A stretch of DNA of 64,000 nucleotides from Pseudopedobacter saltans DSM 12145. GTDB taxonomy: Bacteria; Bacteroidota; Bacteroidia; Sphingobacteriales; Sphingobacteriaceae. The notes under the pieces are model-generated. The model did no database searches, was not told the origin of the DNA, and worked only from the letters and a program-made list of their open reading frames with translations. Shown here in pieces: positions 18,313-27,131 of the stretch (positions are counted from its first letter, which is position 1; every line of letters starts with the position of its first letter). The stretch covers positions 434,001 to 498,000 of the forward strand of contig NC_015177.1 in assembly GCF_000190735.1 (NCBI RefSeq), in the 5' to 3' direction. A program made the position numbers and the translations under genes.

Positions 18313-19518
18313 ATGTTAAATACTATAGAAGAAGCGATACAAGATATAAAAGAAGGAAAAATCATTATTGTTGTAGATGATGAAGATCGGGAAAATGAAG
18401 GTGATTTTTTAATAGCTGCCAGATTTGCCACACCCGAGGTTATCAATTTTATGGCAAAAGAGGGTAGAGGATTAATCTGTGTACCCATAACCGAACAGAG
18501 AGGGAAAGAGCTGGAGTTGGAGCTTATGGTCGGTAAGAACACCGCGACATTAGAAACTAATTTTACAGTAACTGTAGATTTATTGGGTAAAGGATGTACA
18601 ACAGGTATATCTGCGTCAGATAGGTCTAAAACGGTACTTTCTCTTATCGATCCAGCAACGAAGCCTTCTGATTTAGGCCGACCAGGTCATATATTCCCAC
18701 TTATAGCAAAAAATGGAGGGGTTTTACGTAGAACAGGTCATACAGAAGCGGCTATTGATTTAGCTGTTTTAGCGGGGCTTGAACCAGCGGGTGTGATATG
18801 TGAAGTTATGAATGAAGAAGGTGAAATGGCGCGTTTACCAGAATTGTTAGAAATGGCTAAGAAATGGAACATGAAAGTGGTTTCAATTCAAGATTTAATA
18901 TCATACCGTTTAGAAAAAGAATCGTTGATAAAAAGAGAGGTTTCCGTTAATCTTCCTACAGAATGGGGCGAATTTCAAATGGTTGCCTTTACGCAAATCA
19001 ATACCGGAGAACATCATTTAGCTATCACGAAGGGATCCTGGGAACCCAATGAACCTGTATTGGCAAGAGTGCACAGCTCCTGTGTAACAGGAGATATTTT
19101 TGGTTCATGTAAATGTGATTGCGGACCTCAATTGCATAGGTCAATGGAAATGGTTGAGAAAGAGGGTAAAGGAATAATCGTATACATGAATCAGGAAGGT
19201 AGAGGAATTGGGTTGATTAATAAACTAAAAAGCTATAATCTGCAAGAACAGGGTTTAGATACTTACGAAGCAAACATTGCCTTAGGATTTAAAATGGATG
19301 AACGGGATTACGGTGTCGGTGCTCAGATTTTAAGAGAAATGGGAGTCAGAAAAATGCGCTTAATGTCTAATAATCCTACAAAACGAGCTGGTTTGATTGG
19401 CTACGGTTTAGAGGTCGTAGAAAATGTACCGATTGAAATAACGTCTAATAAGCATAATGAAAAGTATTTGAAAGCTAAAAGAGATAAAGCTGGACATACC
19501 ATAATGAAGAATTTATAA
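18313..19518 (+). CDS. ribBA: Bifunctional DHBP synthase / GTP cyclohydrolase II RibBA
   Basis: A 401-aa enzyme catalysing two entry steps of riboflavin synthesis. The RibB half (about 1-200) makes 3,4-dihydroxy-2-butanone 4-phosphate and shows [11 protein letters not shown] and [11 protein letters not shown]. The RibA half (about 205-401) opens GTP and shows the zinc site [17 protein letters not shown], then [10 protein letters not shown] and [13 protein letters not shown]. Both halves look complete. It stands alone, as is common in Bacteroidota, and ends in a strong terminator. Confidence 0.96.
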   Translation: MLNTIEEAIQDIKEGKIIIVVDDEDRENEGDFLIAARFATPEVINFMAKEGRGLICVPITEQRGKELELELMVGKNTATLETNFTVTVDLLGKGCTTGISASDRSKTVLSLIDPATKPSDLGRPGHIFPLIAKNGGVLRRTGHTEAAIDLAVLAGLEPAGVICEVMNEEGEMARLPELLEMAKKWNMKVVSIQDLISYRLEKESLIKREVSVNLPTEWGEFQMVAFTQINTGEHHLAITKGSWEPNEPVLARVHSSCVTGDIFGSCKCDCGPQLHRSMEMVEKEGKGIIVYMNQEGRGIGLINKLKSYNLQEQGLDTYEANIALGFKMDERDYGVGAQILREMGVRKMRLMSNNPTKRAGLIGYGLEVVENVPIEITSNKHNEKYLKAKRDKAGHTIMKNL

Positions 19519-19537
19519 TTTATCTTCAGCAAAAAGG

Positions 19538-19562
19538 CTTCCGGTCAAACGGAAGTTTTTTT
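19538..19562. terminator. Terminator after ribBA
   Basis: CTTCCG (19538-19543) pairs with CGGAAG (19550-19555) and is followed by seven T residues. It lies between ribBA and the convergent thioesterase gene. Confidence 0.75.
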
Positions 19563-19571
19563 GTTTTATAG

Positions 19572-19955
19572 CTATTCGATTCTGATAGGTTTCATATTAT
19601 CACCTACCGCTACCAATGTGAACTCTCCGGTAGAAGCTTTCTCTCTGTAATCAGAATACATGTCTTCGACGTATGCTTCGACTAAAACCTTTATACTAGT
19701 ATTTCCAATATGAATGATAGAACCTATCAACTCTACAAAGCTTCCGGCGGGAATCGGTTTAATAAAACTTATTTTTTCTGAGCCAACGGTGACAAATGCT
19801 TTTCGGGCATACCGTGTTGCGGTAATAAAAGCAATTTCGTCCATCATAGCCATTACCGCGCCACCGAACATGGTATTATGATGATTGGTGATATCAGGAA
19901 AAACTGTTTTGAAAACACTGGTTTTACAGGCTGCGATTTTTTCTTCTCTGGTCAT
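19572..19955 (-). CDS. Acyl-CoA thioesterase, hotdog fold
   Basis: A 127-aa hotdog-fold protein of the YciA/acyl-CoA thioesterase type. The family pattern is visible as NHHNTMFGGAVMAMMDEIAFITATRYA, with Asp as likely catalytic residue, then FVTVGSEKISFIKPIPAG and FTLVAVGD. It hydrolyses acyl-CoA to free acid and CoA; chain-length preference is unknown. I chose the ATG at 19955; an upstream TTG at 19961 is also in frame. Confidence 0.87.
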   Translation of the reverse strand: MTREEKIAACKTSVFKTVFPDITNHHNTMFGGAVMAMMDEIAFITATRYARKAFVTVGSEKISFIKPIPAGSFVELIGSIIHIGNTSIKVLVEAYVEDMYSDYREKASTGEFTLVAVGDNMKPIRIE

Positions 19956-20026
19956 TATCAAATATACTGATAATGATTGTCAATGATTTTCAATAAGATA
20001 TTTCTGTCGACTTTTTTACAAAAGGA

Positions 20027-20166
20027 GGGCTGTCTCAAATATCATTTTAGACGACTTTGGGTTGACGATTTTCTAAAGTAACGCTTCTAAATTGCGAAAT
20101 ACTCAATTTGCCCTATTAACTTGAGTTGTTTATTGAAGAAGTTGAAATGAAAAAGGGGCTGTCTCA
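20027..20166 (+). repeat. Pair of 11-bp direct repeats GGGCTGTCTCA
   Basis: GGGCTGTCTCA occurs at 20027-20037 and again at 20156-20166, each preceded by A and G runs. Similar strings form the ends of some insertion sequences, so the 129 bases between could be a decayed remnant. No transposase frame is present. The second copy is also one arm of the terminator hairpin of the next gene. Confidence 0.4.
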
Positions 20167-20183
20167 TAAATAGAAACAGCCCC
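20155..20183 (-). terminator. Terminator after the 20207-20740 gene
   Basis: GGGGCTGT (20155-20162) pairs with ACAGCCCC (20176-20183). On the minus strand it is followed by TTTTTCATTTC. It lies 23 bases past the stop of the gene. Confidence 0.75.
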
Positions 20184-20206
20184 TCATCTTTGATAAATAA
20201 GAATAA

Positions 20207-20740
20207 TTACTTTTTGAAGAACCCACCCAGTATATTTCCCAATCCGCCTTTGCCGCCTAGAGCGGAAATTGCATCCTGTATATTTACCTGTCCATCTCCG
20301 TTCTGATCAAGACCTTTCAGCGAATCCAGGATTCCCCCACCTTGCCCTCCCGATAAGGAAGAAATGATATCTGCAATATTAAACCCTCCGTTACCATCTT
20401 TTGCTTTTGAAAATATAGTGCTTAATATCTGAGGAATTACAGACTGGGAAAAGTTCACTGCAGCTTGTGTATCAATACCAAAATTACTACTTAGTTTTCC
20501 TGTAAGACTATTCACGATATTTTGAACTACAGGATTAGAAGAGATAGCGGATGCGTTTATATTCATTAATCCCATAATATCATTCACCTGGCCATTAGAT
20601 AAAGCATCCTTAAAGCCGGAAACGATAGAATTACCTGTTTCTTTAGCAACATCTGAGCTAAGGTTGTTAGAAATACCACTGGTATTCTCTACTTTTTGTT
20701 GAGCAATCTGTTCGATAAGCTCTTTTACTTTTTCCACCAT
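20207..20740 (-). CDS. Glycine-rich protein of unknown function with one EF-hand-like loop
   Basis: A 177-aa protein without signal peptide or membrane span. The first two thirds are helical with many Ser, Asn and Val residues (DUF937-like pattern, an inference). Near the C-terminus DQNGDGQVNIQDA (about 144-156) matches the DxNxDGxVxxxD calcium-loop pattern of an EF hand or dockerin-like repeat. It ends in glycine-rich GGKGGLGNILGGFFKK. It forms its own transcript with a terminator. Confidence 0.65.
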   Translation of the reverse strand: MVEKVKELIEQIAQQKVENTSGISNNLSSDVAKETGNSIVSGFKDALSNGQVNDIMGLMNINASAISSNPVVQNIVNSLTGKLSSNFGIDTQAAVNFSQSVIPQILSTIFSKAKDGNGGFNIADIISSLSGGQGGGILDSLKGLDQNGDGQVNIQDAISALGGKGGLGNILGGFFKK

Positions 20741-20839
20741 GATAGACGTTTTTATGATTTGTACTTTGAAGTTACAAAAAACTTTTTTAGGAATTATATA
20801 CTGTTGAAATGACCTTAAGGAAGTTTATAAGGGAGAAAA

Positions 20840-20867
20840 AGAAAGGTCGCTATAAAGCGACCCTTTC
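20840..20867 (-). terminator. Terminator after the carbonic anhydrase gene
   Basis: GGTCGC (20845-20850) pairs with GCGACC (20857-20862), with flanking GAAA/TTTC extending the stem; on the minus strand TTTCTTTTTC follows. It ends the SulP-carbonic anhydrase operon. Confidence 0.75.
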
Positions 20868-20881
20868 TCAACATATATCAA

Positions 20882-21526
20882 CTAAGCAATTTTAAAAACT
20901 TTGTCGAAAGCGGCATTACTGCTACAGGTTACTTTCAAATCATTAATAAGTCCCGTTTTTAAATCAAGAACCCACCCATGTAATTGAAGATCCTGACCTT
21001 GTGCCCATGCATTTTGTACAATGGCAGTAGCACTTAATTTATGTACACCCTCTATTACATTTAAATCAACCATCCTCCTTATTTTGGCTTCCTCGTCTTC
21101 AATCGCATCTACTTCTTTTTTATGCAATCTGTATACATCTTTAATACTCCTTAGCCAGTTGTCAATTAAGCCGAACTGTTTATCGGACATGGCTGCAGCT
21201 ACACCGCCGCATCCATAATGACCGTTGATAATAACGTGATTAACTTTTAAAACGTTAACAGCGTAATCCAATACACTTAGCATGTTTAAATCGTTATGAG
21301 CAATAACATTTGCAACATTTCTATGTACAAATATTTCTCCCGGAAGCGTACCTGTAACCTGATTTGCAGGTACGCGGCTATCTGAACAGCCAATCCATAA
21401 TACCGGTGGTTTTTGCCCTGCGGCTAATCTGTCAAAATAATTAGGATCTTCCTTTAAGGTCTTTGCAACCCATTCTTTATTTCCTGATAATAGCGATTCG
21501 TATGTTATATGATTTGTTTCAACCAT
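20882..21526 (-). CDS. can: Beta-class carbonic anhydrase
   Basis: A 214-aa zinc enzyme that interconverts CO2 and bicarbonate in the cytoplasm. The zinc ligands are Cys47 in GCSDSRVP, His103 and Cys106 in NGHYGCGG; the Asp49-Arg51 dyad is present. The length and the LHGWVLDLKTGLI motif agree with the beta class. It lies 20 bases downstream of the SulP transporter gene, which strongly suggests that the pair handles bicarbonate supply or pH. Confidence 0.95.
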   Translation of the reverse strand: MVETNHITYESLLSGNKEWVAKTLKEDPNYFDRLAAGQKPPVLWIGCSDSRVPANQVTGTLPGEIFVHRNVANVIAHNDLNMLSVLDYAVNVLKVNHVIINGHYGCGGVAAAMSDKQFGLIDNWLRSIKDVYRLHKKEVDAIEDEEAKIRRMVDLNVIEGVHKLSATAIVQNAWAQGQDLQLHGWVLDLKTGLINDLKVTCSSNAAFDKVFKIA

Positions 21527-21546
21527 GACTTTTATATTTTAATATT

Positions 21547-23169
21547 TTATTGTTCTAAAACTTCTTTTAATTCATTTCTGTTTGGTACCACCTCATCTAA
21601 TTTTGGTAGCTGATAAATTGGTTTGATGTTAATCAGATCAACTTCTATCTTGTTTTTATATGCGTTTTGATGGAAGTTTTCGATAATTTCTAATACATCT
21701 CTGTCGATATATTTAGAGTTGGAACCGTCGATTATCACTTTTGCGCCCTGAGGTATGTGAGTTAAGGTATATCGTATCGCCCCTTTGTTAAGGAATGAAA
21801 CTTCTTCTGATAATCTAAGCTTGAGTGTTTTCTGCTTACCTTCATTTTCCAGTTTGTAAAAATACGGATTTCTCATATTCGCTCTTAACAAATAAAAAAC
21901 TCCTATAAGCATTCCGATGGCTACACCCATTAGAAGATCGGTAAATACGATAGCTAAAACTGTAACAGAGAAGGGAATAAACTGGTCTTTTCCATGTTTC
22001 CACATTTTTTTAAACAGTAAAATATTCGCCAGTTTATAACCGGTAAACAGTAATATAGCGGCCAAACAAGCTAATGGAATCATGTTGATAATCGAGGGAA
22101 TAGCAAGTAAGGCAACCAAAAGCAAGATTCCGTGAAAAATTGCTGAAAGTTTGGTTTGTCCTCCCGAATTTACATTTGCAGATGAACGTACAATAACAGA
22201 AGTAAGTGGTAATCCACCAAGTAACCCACTAACACTATTACCAATTCCCTGTGCAATTAATTCTCTGTTGGTTGGAGAAACTCTTTTTTGTTTGTCAATT
22301 TTATCAACCGCCTCGATACTCAGGAGAGTTTCTAATGACGCTACAACAGCTATTGTAATTGCTACTGTCCATACATCCGGATTTAAGATTTGTGAAAATT
22401 TAGGGAAAGTAAAAAGCCCAACAAATTCTCCAAAACTGGACACAATAGGTATTTGAACCAAATGCTCGGAGGTTAATGCATAATCAGATTTACTGAATAA
22501 CTGAGCTAATAGCACCCCTAATACAACAACAATCAGAGGTGCAGGAATTGCACTTAACTTTTTAAGCTTTGGCCAAAAAATTAAAACAACTAAAGAAACC
22601 AGGGTAATAATTAATGCGCCCGTCTGAAAGTTCTGAAAAGCGGTTACTATGGCTTCTAAGGCCCCTTGTTTCTCTATAGATGTATTTTCATCCGCAAAAT
22701 AGCTGATATCATAACCCAAGGCATGTGGAATCTGCTTTAGAATAAGAATAATACCTATTGCTGCCAACATACCTTCTATAACGGAAGAAGGGAAATAATT
22801 TCCTATCGTTCCTGCCCGGGCAAGTCCGAGTATAATCTGAAACATACCGGCAATAACGACAGCTAACAGGAAAGTTTCAAAGGCCCCTAATTGGGTAATT
22901 GCGTTTACAACAATTACAGTTAGCCCAGCGGCAGGTCCGCTTACGCTCAATTGAGATCCACTAAAAGAAGCTACTACAATTCCTCCGATAACACCTGTTA
23001 ACAATCCTGCAAATAATGGCGCCCCCGAAGCAAGAGCTATCCCCAGACATAAGGGCAGCGCAACTAAAAAGACTACTATACTTGAAGTCAAGTCTTTTTT
23101 CATTGTTCCAGGGTTTAAATATTTGGATATATTAAACGTTGGAAATAACGAATCTTTTTCTTTTTTCAT
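21547..23169 (-). CDS. SulP-family anion transporter with STAS domain
   Basis: A 540-aa membrane protein of the SulP (SLC26) family. The N-terminal part has about 12-14 spans and the signatures PLCLGIALASGAPLFAGLL and GIVVASFSGSQLSVSGPAAG; the C-terminal 110 residues form a cytoplasmic STAS domain (VIIDGSNSKYIDRDVLEIIE). SulP proteins carry sulfate, bicarbonate or other anions. Coupling to carbonic anhydrase 20 bases downstream points to bicarbonate, as for cyanobacterial BicA; this is inference from context. Confidence 0.88.
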   Translation of the reverse strand: MKKEKDSLFPTFNISKYLNPGTMKKDLTSSIVVFLVALPLCLGIALASGAPLFAGLLTGVIGGIVVASFSGSQLSVSGPAAGLTVIVVNAITQLGAFETFLLAVVIAGMFQIILGLARAGTIGNYFPSSVIEGMLAAIGIILILKQIPHALGYDISYFADENTSIEKQGALEAIVTAFQNFQTGALIITLVSLVVLIFWPKLKKLSAIPAPLIVVVLGVLLAQLFSKSDYALTSEHLVQIPIVSSFGEFVGLFTFPKFSQILNPDVWTVAITIAVVASLETLLSIEAVDKIDKQKRVSPTNRELIAQGIGNSVSGLLGGLPLTSVIVRSSANVNSGGQTKLSAIFHGILLLVALLAIPSIINMIPLACLAAILLFTGYKLANILLFKKMWKHGKDQFIPFSVTVLAIVFTDLLMGVAIGMLIGVFYLLRANMRNPYFYKLENEGKQKTLKLRLSEEVSFLNKGAIRYTLTHIPQGAKVIIDGSNSKYIDRDVLEIIENFHQNAYKNKIEVDLINIKPIYQLPKLDEVVPNRNELKEVLEQ

Positions 23170-23302
23170 TTTATAAATAAGAATAAAAATGGTCTGTACT
23201 AAATGGATTGACTTTTTAAATCCAATAGCATCTCATATACAAAAAACAATGTGACTATTTGATTGATACACCTAATTGTTGTGTAGCAAAGGCTAAATGA
23301 TT

Positions 23303-23629
23303 TTAGCTTAAGTTAGGAGGAGGCGTTGGTACAGCGGGGAAAAAAGATTTGACGTAATTTCTCGGCTTTATATGATATTTAGGTTTAATATCTAATTCGA
23401 TACGTAATAAATGCAAGTCGAAAATACTACATATATCGGCTGCTTTCTTTGCTTTACCGTCTTTAGCTGTCTCATGCGTTTCGTTTTCCAACTCCAGTTG
23501 TAAGATAACGGCATTGACTGTTGTTCTGTCTATATCCACAAAAAGCGGAGCAATAGAAAGAATCATCTTGGTAGAAAAGACCAATAAGAAGATAAATGCG
23601 ATTCTCTTTTTTACTATTGCTTTAGACAT
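23303..23629 (-). CDS. Small exported or membrane-anchored protein, unknown function
   Basis: A 108-aa protein with an N-terminal hydrophobic segment (about 10-30, KKRIAFIFLLVFSTKMILSI) that may be a signal or anchor. The rest is polar, with KPKYHIKPRNYVKSFFPA and a proline-rich end (PTPPPNLS). I recognise no family. I used the ATG at 23629; a TTG at 23638 is also in frame. It lies upstream of SulP on the same strand, 133 bases away, and divergent from the cbb3 operon. Confidence 0.55.
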   Translation of the reverse strand: MSKAIVKKRIAFIFLLVFSTKMILSIAPLFVDIDRTTVNAVILQLELENETHETAKDGKAKKAADICSIFDLHLLRIELDIKPKYHIKPRNYVKSFFPAVPTPPPNLS

Positions 23630-23718
23630 AAATGTCAAGTCTTTGATATTTTATTTTTTTTCAAAAATATTTTTTATACACAAAAAGTGCAAGAAAAAAA
23701 TGAAGGGAAGATAAAAAT

Positions 23719-23732
23719 ATGACATTCCTCAT
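23719..23732. promoter_or_regulatory. Weak FNR/CRP-like palindrome upstream of ccoNO
   Basis: ATGACATTCCTCAT keeps the TGA-N6-TCA core of FNR/CRP sites, with poor outer bases. Its centre (23725.5) lies 51.5 bases before the first base of the -7 box at 23777. That is exactly the spacing of the better site upstream of the dehydrogenase-hemN operon. On its own the match would be weak; the spacing is what makes it credible. Confidence 0.4.
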
Positions 23733-23776
23733 ATTTCTTAAAGATTCAAGTCATTCTATTGTCATCGGGGTTAGAA

Positions 23777-23784
23777 TAGCTTTG
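23777..23784 (+). promoter_or_regulatory. -7 box of the cbb3 oxidase operon
   Basis: TAGCTTTG is a perfect TAnnTTTG, 23 bases before the ccoNO ATG, predicting a start near 23791. No good -33 element was found at the usual spacing, which fits a promoter that needs an activator. Confidence 0.5.
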
Positions 23785-23807
23785 GAGTATCAAAAAAGCT
23801 ATATTTT

Positions 23808-25922
23808 ATGCAACCTGACAAATTTTATTACGACAACAAAATTGTAAGGGATTTTGCCATTGCCACAATGGTTTGGGGGATTATTGGTATGCTTGTAGGG
23901 GTACTTGCAGCAACTCAATTATTCAATCCAGCGGCAAATTTAGGATCCCAATACACAACTTTTGGTAGAATCAGACCATTACATACAAATGCTGTGATTT
24001 TTGCATTTGTGGGTAACGCAATCTTTATGGGAGTTTATTATTCTCTGCAAAGATTGTTAAAAGCAAGGATGTTTAGTGACGTTTTAAGTAAGATCCATTT
24101 TTGGGGTTGGCAACTTGTTATCCTCTTAGCTGCTGTTACATTGCCTTTAGGATTGACCACTTCGCATGAATATGCTGAGTTAGAATGGCCGATAGATATT
24201 TTATTGACCTTAGTGTGGGTAACTTTCGGTATAAACATGTTTGGAACTATTTTTAAACGTAGAGAAAAACATTTGTATGTAGCTATTTGGTTCTATATCG
24301 CAACATTTGTTACCGTAGCTGTTTTGCATATTGTGAACTCAATTCAAATTCCGGTATCAGCTTTCAAAAGTTATTATTTATACGCAGGAGTGCAGGATGC
24401 ATTGGTACAATGGTGGTATGGACATAATGCGGTAGCATTTTTCTTAACAACACCTTATTTGGGTCTTATGTATTATTTCCTGCCGAAAATGGCAAATAGA
24501 CCTATTTATTCATATAAATTAAGTATACTACACTTTTGGTCTTTGATATTCATTTATATCTGGGCAGGGCCACACCACTTATTATATACTTCGTTGCCAG
24601 GATGGGCGCAGTCTTTAGGCGTTGCATTTTCTGTGATGTTAATTGCACCGAGTTGGGGAGGTATGATTAATGGGTTATTAACTTTAAGAGGTGCATGGGA
24701 TAAAGTGAGAGATAATGTAACCTTAAAATTTATGGTTGTTGCGCTTACTTGTTATGGTATGGCAACTTTCGAAGGTCCCTTACTTTCATTGAAAGAGGTA
24801 AATGCCATAGGTCACTTTACAGATTGGATTGTAGCTCACGTACATGTTGGCGCCTTGGGTTGGAATGGATTTTTAACCTTTGGCGTAATGTATTGGTTAA
24901 TACCTAGAATTTATAAGACAGAGCTTTATTCTAAAAAATTAGCATCTACCCACTTCTGGATTGGCACACTGGGTATCCTTTTTTATGCTATTCCAATGTA
25001 TTGGAGTGGTTTTACCCAAGGCTTAATGTGGAAGGAATTCACTGAAGAGGGTATGCTTAAGTATCCGGGATTCATTGAAACTACTTTGAGAATTATTCCA
25101 ATGCATATGTTAAGAGCTTTAGGAGGAGTAATGTATCTAAGTGGTGTGATTATAATGGCTTATAACCTGGTTAAAACTGCAAAATCTGGAAATCTGGTTC
25201 AACAAGAGTATGCAGAAGCGTTACCGTTGGTGGAAGAGAATCCTAAAGGCGAAACTGCACATAAAAAACTAGAGCGTAAACCAATTGCGATGTTGATAAT
25301 TAGCTTGGTGGTTATTTTAATCGGTGGAGTAGTAGAGATGGTACCTACCTTCTTTATCAGTTCCAACGTACCAACTATCTCAAGTGTAAAGCCTTATACA
25401 GCTTTAGAAATTCAAGGCCGTGATTTATATATTAAAGAGGGCTGTGTGAACTGTCACTCCCAAACGGTGAGACCTTTTAGAAGTGAAACAGAAAGGTACG
25501 GAGAATACAGTAAAGCTGGAGAATTTGTCTATGACCATCCGTTCCTATGGGGCTCTAAACGTACCGGACCGGATTTGCATAGGGTAGGAGGTAAATATAG
25601 TCATGCATGGCATTATAATCACTTAATAGATCCAGCTAGCATGACCCCTGGTAGTATCATGCCTTCTTATGAATGGTTGGCTGAACAGGAAATCGATACA
25701 ACTACAACGGCTCCTAAAATTAAAGCACTTAGAAGAATTGGAGTCCCATACGAGGAGGGTTTTGAGAAAATTGCAAATCAGGACTTATTGAAGCAGGCTG
25801 AAAAAATTGCTGCGGGATTAAAAGCAGACAATATCGAAGTGTCTCCGACATCAGAAATGGTTGCAATAATTGCTTACCTGCAAAGATTGGGAGTAGATAT
25901 TAAAGCAGAAAAGAAAAATTAG
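23808..25922 (+). CDS. ccoNO: cbb3-type cytochrome c oxidase, fused subunits I and II (CcoN-CcoO)
   Basis: A 704-aa fusion typical of Bacteroidota. Residues 1-460 are CcoN, with twelve membrane spans and the histidine ligands of haem b and the b3-CuB centre (RPLHTNAVIF, WWYGHNAVAFFL, GPHHLLYT, AHVHVGALGWNG). After another span (about 493-515), the CcoO part carries one covalent haem c site, CVNCHSQ near residue 547, and a methionine-rich MPSYEWL. The enzyme is a high-affinity terminal oxidase that reduces oxygen at low tension and pumps protons. It heads the operon. Confidence 0.95.
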   Translation: MQPDKFYYDNKIVRDFAIATMVWGIIGMLVGVLAATQLFNPAANLGSQYTTFGRIRPLHTNAVIFAFVGNAIFMGVYYSLQRLLKARMFSDVLSKIHFWGWQLVILLAAVTLPLGLTTSHEYAELEWPIDILLTLVWVTFGINMFGTIFKRREKHLYVAIWFYIATFVTVAVLHIVNSIQIPVSAFKSYYLYAGVQDALVQWWYGHNAVAFFLTTPYLGLMYYFLPKMANRPIYSYKLSILHFWSLIFIYIWAGPHHLLYTSLPGWAQSLGVAFSVMLIAPSWGGMINGLLTLRGAWDKVRDNVTLKFMVVALTCYGMATFEGPLLSLKEVNAIGHFTDWIVAHVHVGALGWNGFLTFGVMYWLIPRIYKTELYSKKLASTHFWIGTLGILFYAIPMYWSGFTQGLMWKEFTEEGMLKYPGFIETTLRIIPMHMLRALGGVMYLSGVIIMAYNLVKTAKSGNLVQQEYAEALPLVEENPKGETAHKKLERKPIAMLIISLVVILIGGVVEMVPTFFISSNVPTISSVKPYTALEIQGRDLYIKEGCVNCHSQTVRPFRSETERYGEYSKAGEFVYDHPFLWGSKRTGPDLHRVGGKYSHAWHYNHLIDPASMTPGSIMPSYEWLAEQEIDTTTTAPKIKALRRIGVPYEEGFEKIANQDLLKQAEKIAAGLKADNIEVSPTSEMVAIIAYLQRLGVDIKAEKKN

Positions 25923-25944
25923 CTAACATTAAAATTAAAAGGTC

Positions 25945-26118
25945 ATGTTTAAGCAAATAAGTAACCTGGCGGGAAATGAGATTTATTTATTGGTATCTCT
26001 GCTCATATTCATAGTTTTTTTCATAATAGCAACTTTTATGCTGTTCAGAATGAAAAAAACGCATATAGCCTATATGAGCGAGCTTCCGGTTGAAAATGAC
26101 AATCAGACAAATGCTTAA
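25945..26118 (+). CDS. ccoQ: Small membrane subunit, CcoQ-like
   Basis: A 57-codon frame exactly between ccoNO and ccoP: MFKQISNLAGNEIYLL, a single membrane span (about 14-36) and a short charged tail (FRMKKTHIAYMSELP). Position, size and topology match CcoQ/FixQ, the non-catalytic subunit that stabilises cbb3 oxidase. Sequence similarity is low, as always for CcoQ, so the name rests on context. It is 22 bases after ccoNO and 10 bases before ccoP. Confidence 0.75.
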   Translation: MFKQISNLAGNEIYLLVSLLIFIVFFIIATFMLFRMKKTHIAYMSELPVENDNQTNA

Positions 26119-26128
26119 AAAATAAAAT

Positions 26129-27055
26129 ATGAAAAAATTAAGTTCAATATTTTTACTGTCAGCGTTAACTCTTAGTGCGGGAAATGCATTTGCAGAGGAA
26201 GAAGTGAAGATGGCAACAACGGAGTTGATGAACTATATAGGAGTGGCAGCGATTATTTCGACACTAGTGTTGGTGTTGATTGTTTGCCTTGTGTTATTGA
26301 AAACTTTCAGGGTGATGGCATCTATTTTATTGAAGGATGTAAAAGTGTCTGAAGTGAGTCCTATTCAAGAGCAATCATCGGTACAAGCAGTGCAGGAAAA
26401 ACGTACTTTTTGGCAAAAAGTACTTTCTTTGAGACCATTGTCAGAAGAAAAGGATTTGGTAATAGAACACGAGTTTGATGGAATCAGAGAGCTGGATAAT
26501 CCGACACCAGGGTGGTTTATGTATTTGTTCTATGCTACTATCATATTTGCAGTTGTTTATCTGTTAAATTTCCATGTGTTTAAATTAGGTAAGTTGCAGG
26601 ATGAGGAATACGTTGCAGAAATGGAGCAGGCGGAAGCTGCTAAAGAGGCTTTTCTGGCTAAATCTGCTAACAGGGTAGACGAAACAACCGTTACTTATTC
26701 GAATGATCCGGCGGTTATAAGTGCAGGGCAGGCCATTTTTAATAAAAATTGTGTAGCCTGTCACGGAGATAAAGCACAAGGCACCGTTGGACCGAATCTT
26801 ACAGACGATTACTGGTTACATGGGGGAACAATAAAAAATATCTTTAAAACCATTAAATATGGTGTTCCTGATAAAGGTATGATTTCGTGGGAAAAGCAAT
26901 TGACTCCTAAAGAAATAGCCGAAGTGTCAACTTATATAAAATCTCTTAGAGGATCTAACCCAAGCGGAGCGAAAGAGCCTCAGGGAGTGGAAGATAAGGG
27001 TGAGGAACTTGCCGGTGATGCAGCTGCACAGACAGAAACCGTAAAAGAAATATGA
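26129..27055 (+). CDS. ccoP: cbb3-type oxidase cytochrome c subunit III (CcoP), monohaem
   Basis: A 308-aa protein with a signal-like start, a membrane span at about 36-62, a linker, a second span near 128-150 after DNPTPGWFMYLFYATI (the FixP_N signature), and one cytochrome c domain with CVACHGD near residue 209 and GMISWEKQL supplying the methionine ligand. Proteobacterial CcoP has two haems; this one has a single CxxCH, as is usual in Bacteroidota. It passes electrons to the CcoNO core. Confidence 0.92.
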   Translation: MKKLSSIFLLSALTLSAGNAFAEEEVKMATTELMNYIGVAAIISTLVLVLIVCLVLLKTFRVMASILLKDVKVSEVSPIQEQSSVQAVQEKRTFWQKVLSLRPLSEEKDLVIEHEFDGIRELDNPTPGWFMYLFYATIIFAVVYLLNFHVFKLGKLQDEEYVAEMEQAEAAKEAFLAKSANRVDETTVTYSNDPAVISAGQAIFNKNCVACHGDKAQGTVGPNLTDDYWLHGGTIKNIFKTIKYGVPDKGMISWEKQLTPKEIAEVSTYIKSLRGSNPSGAKEPQGVEDKGEELAGDAAAQTETVKEI

Positions 27056-27060
27056 AAAAG

Positions 27061-27096
27061 ATCAGTGTGCTTTATCAGGTGCACTGATTTTGTTTT
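27061..27096 (+). terminator. Hairpin with U tract between ccoP and ccoG
   Basis: A 10-bp stem with two G-U pairs joins 27061-27070 to 27079-27088, followed by TTTGTTTT. It may reduce read-through from the oxidase structural genes into the assembly genes. Confidence 0.6.
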
Positions 27097-27131
27097 AAGG
27101 TTCTCTCTTTATAGAGACTAAAAATCAAAAA

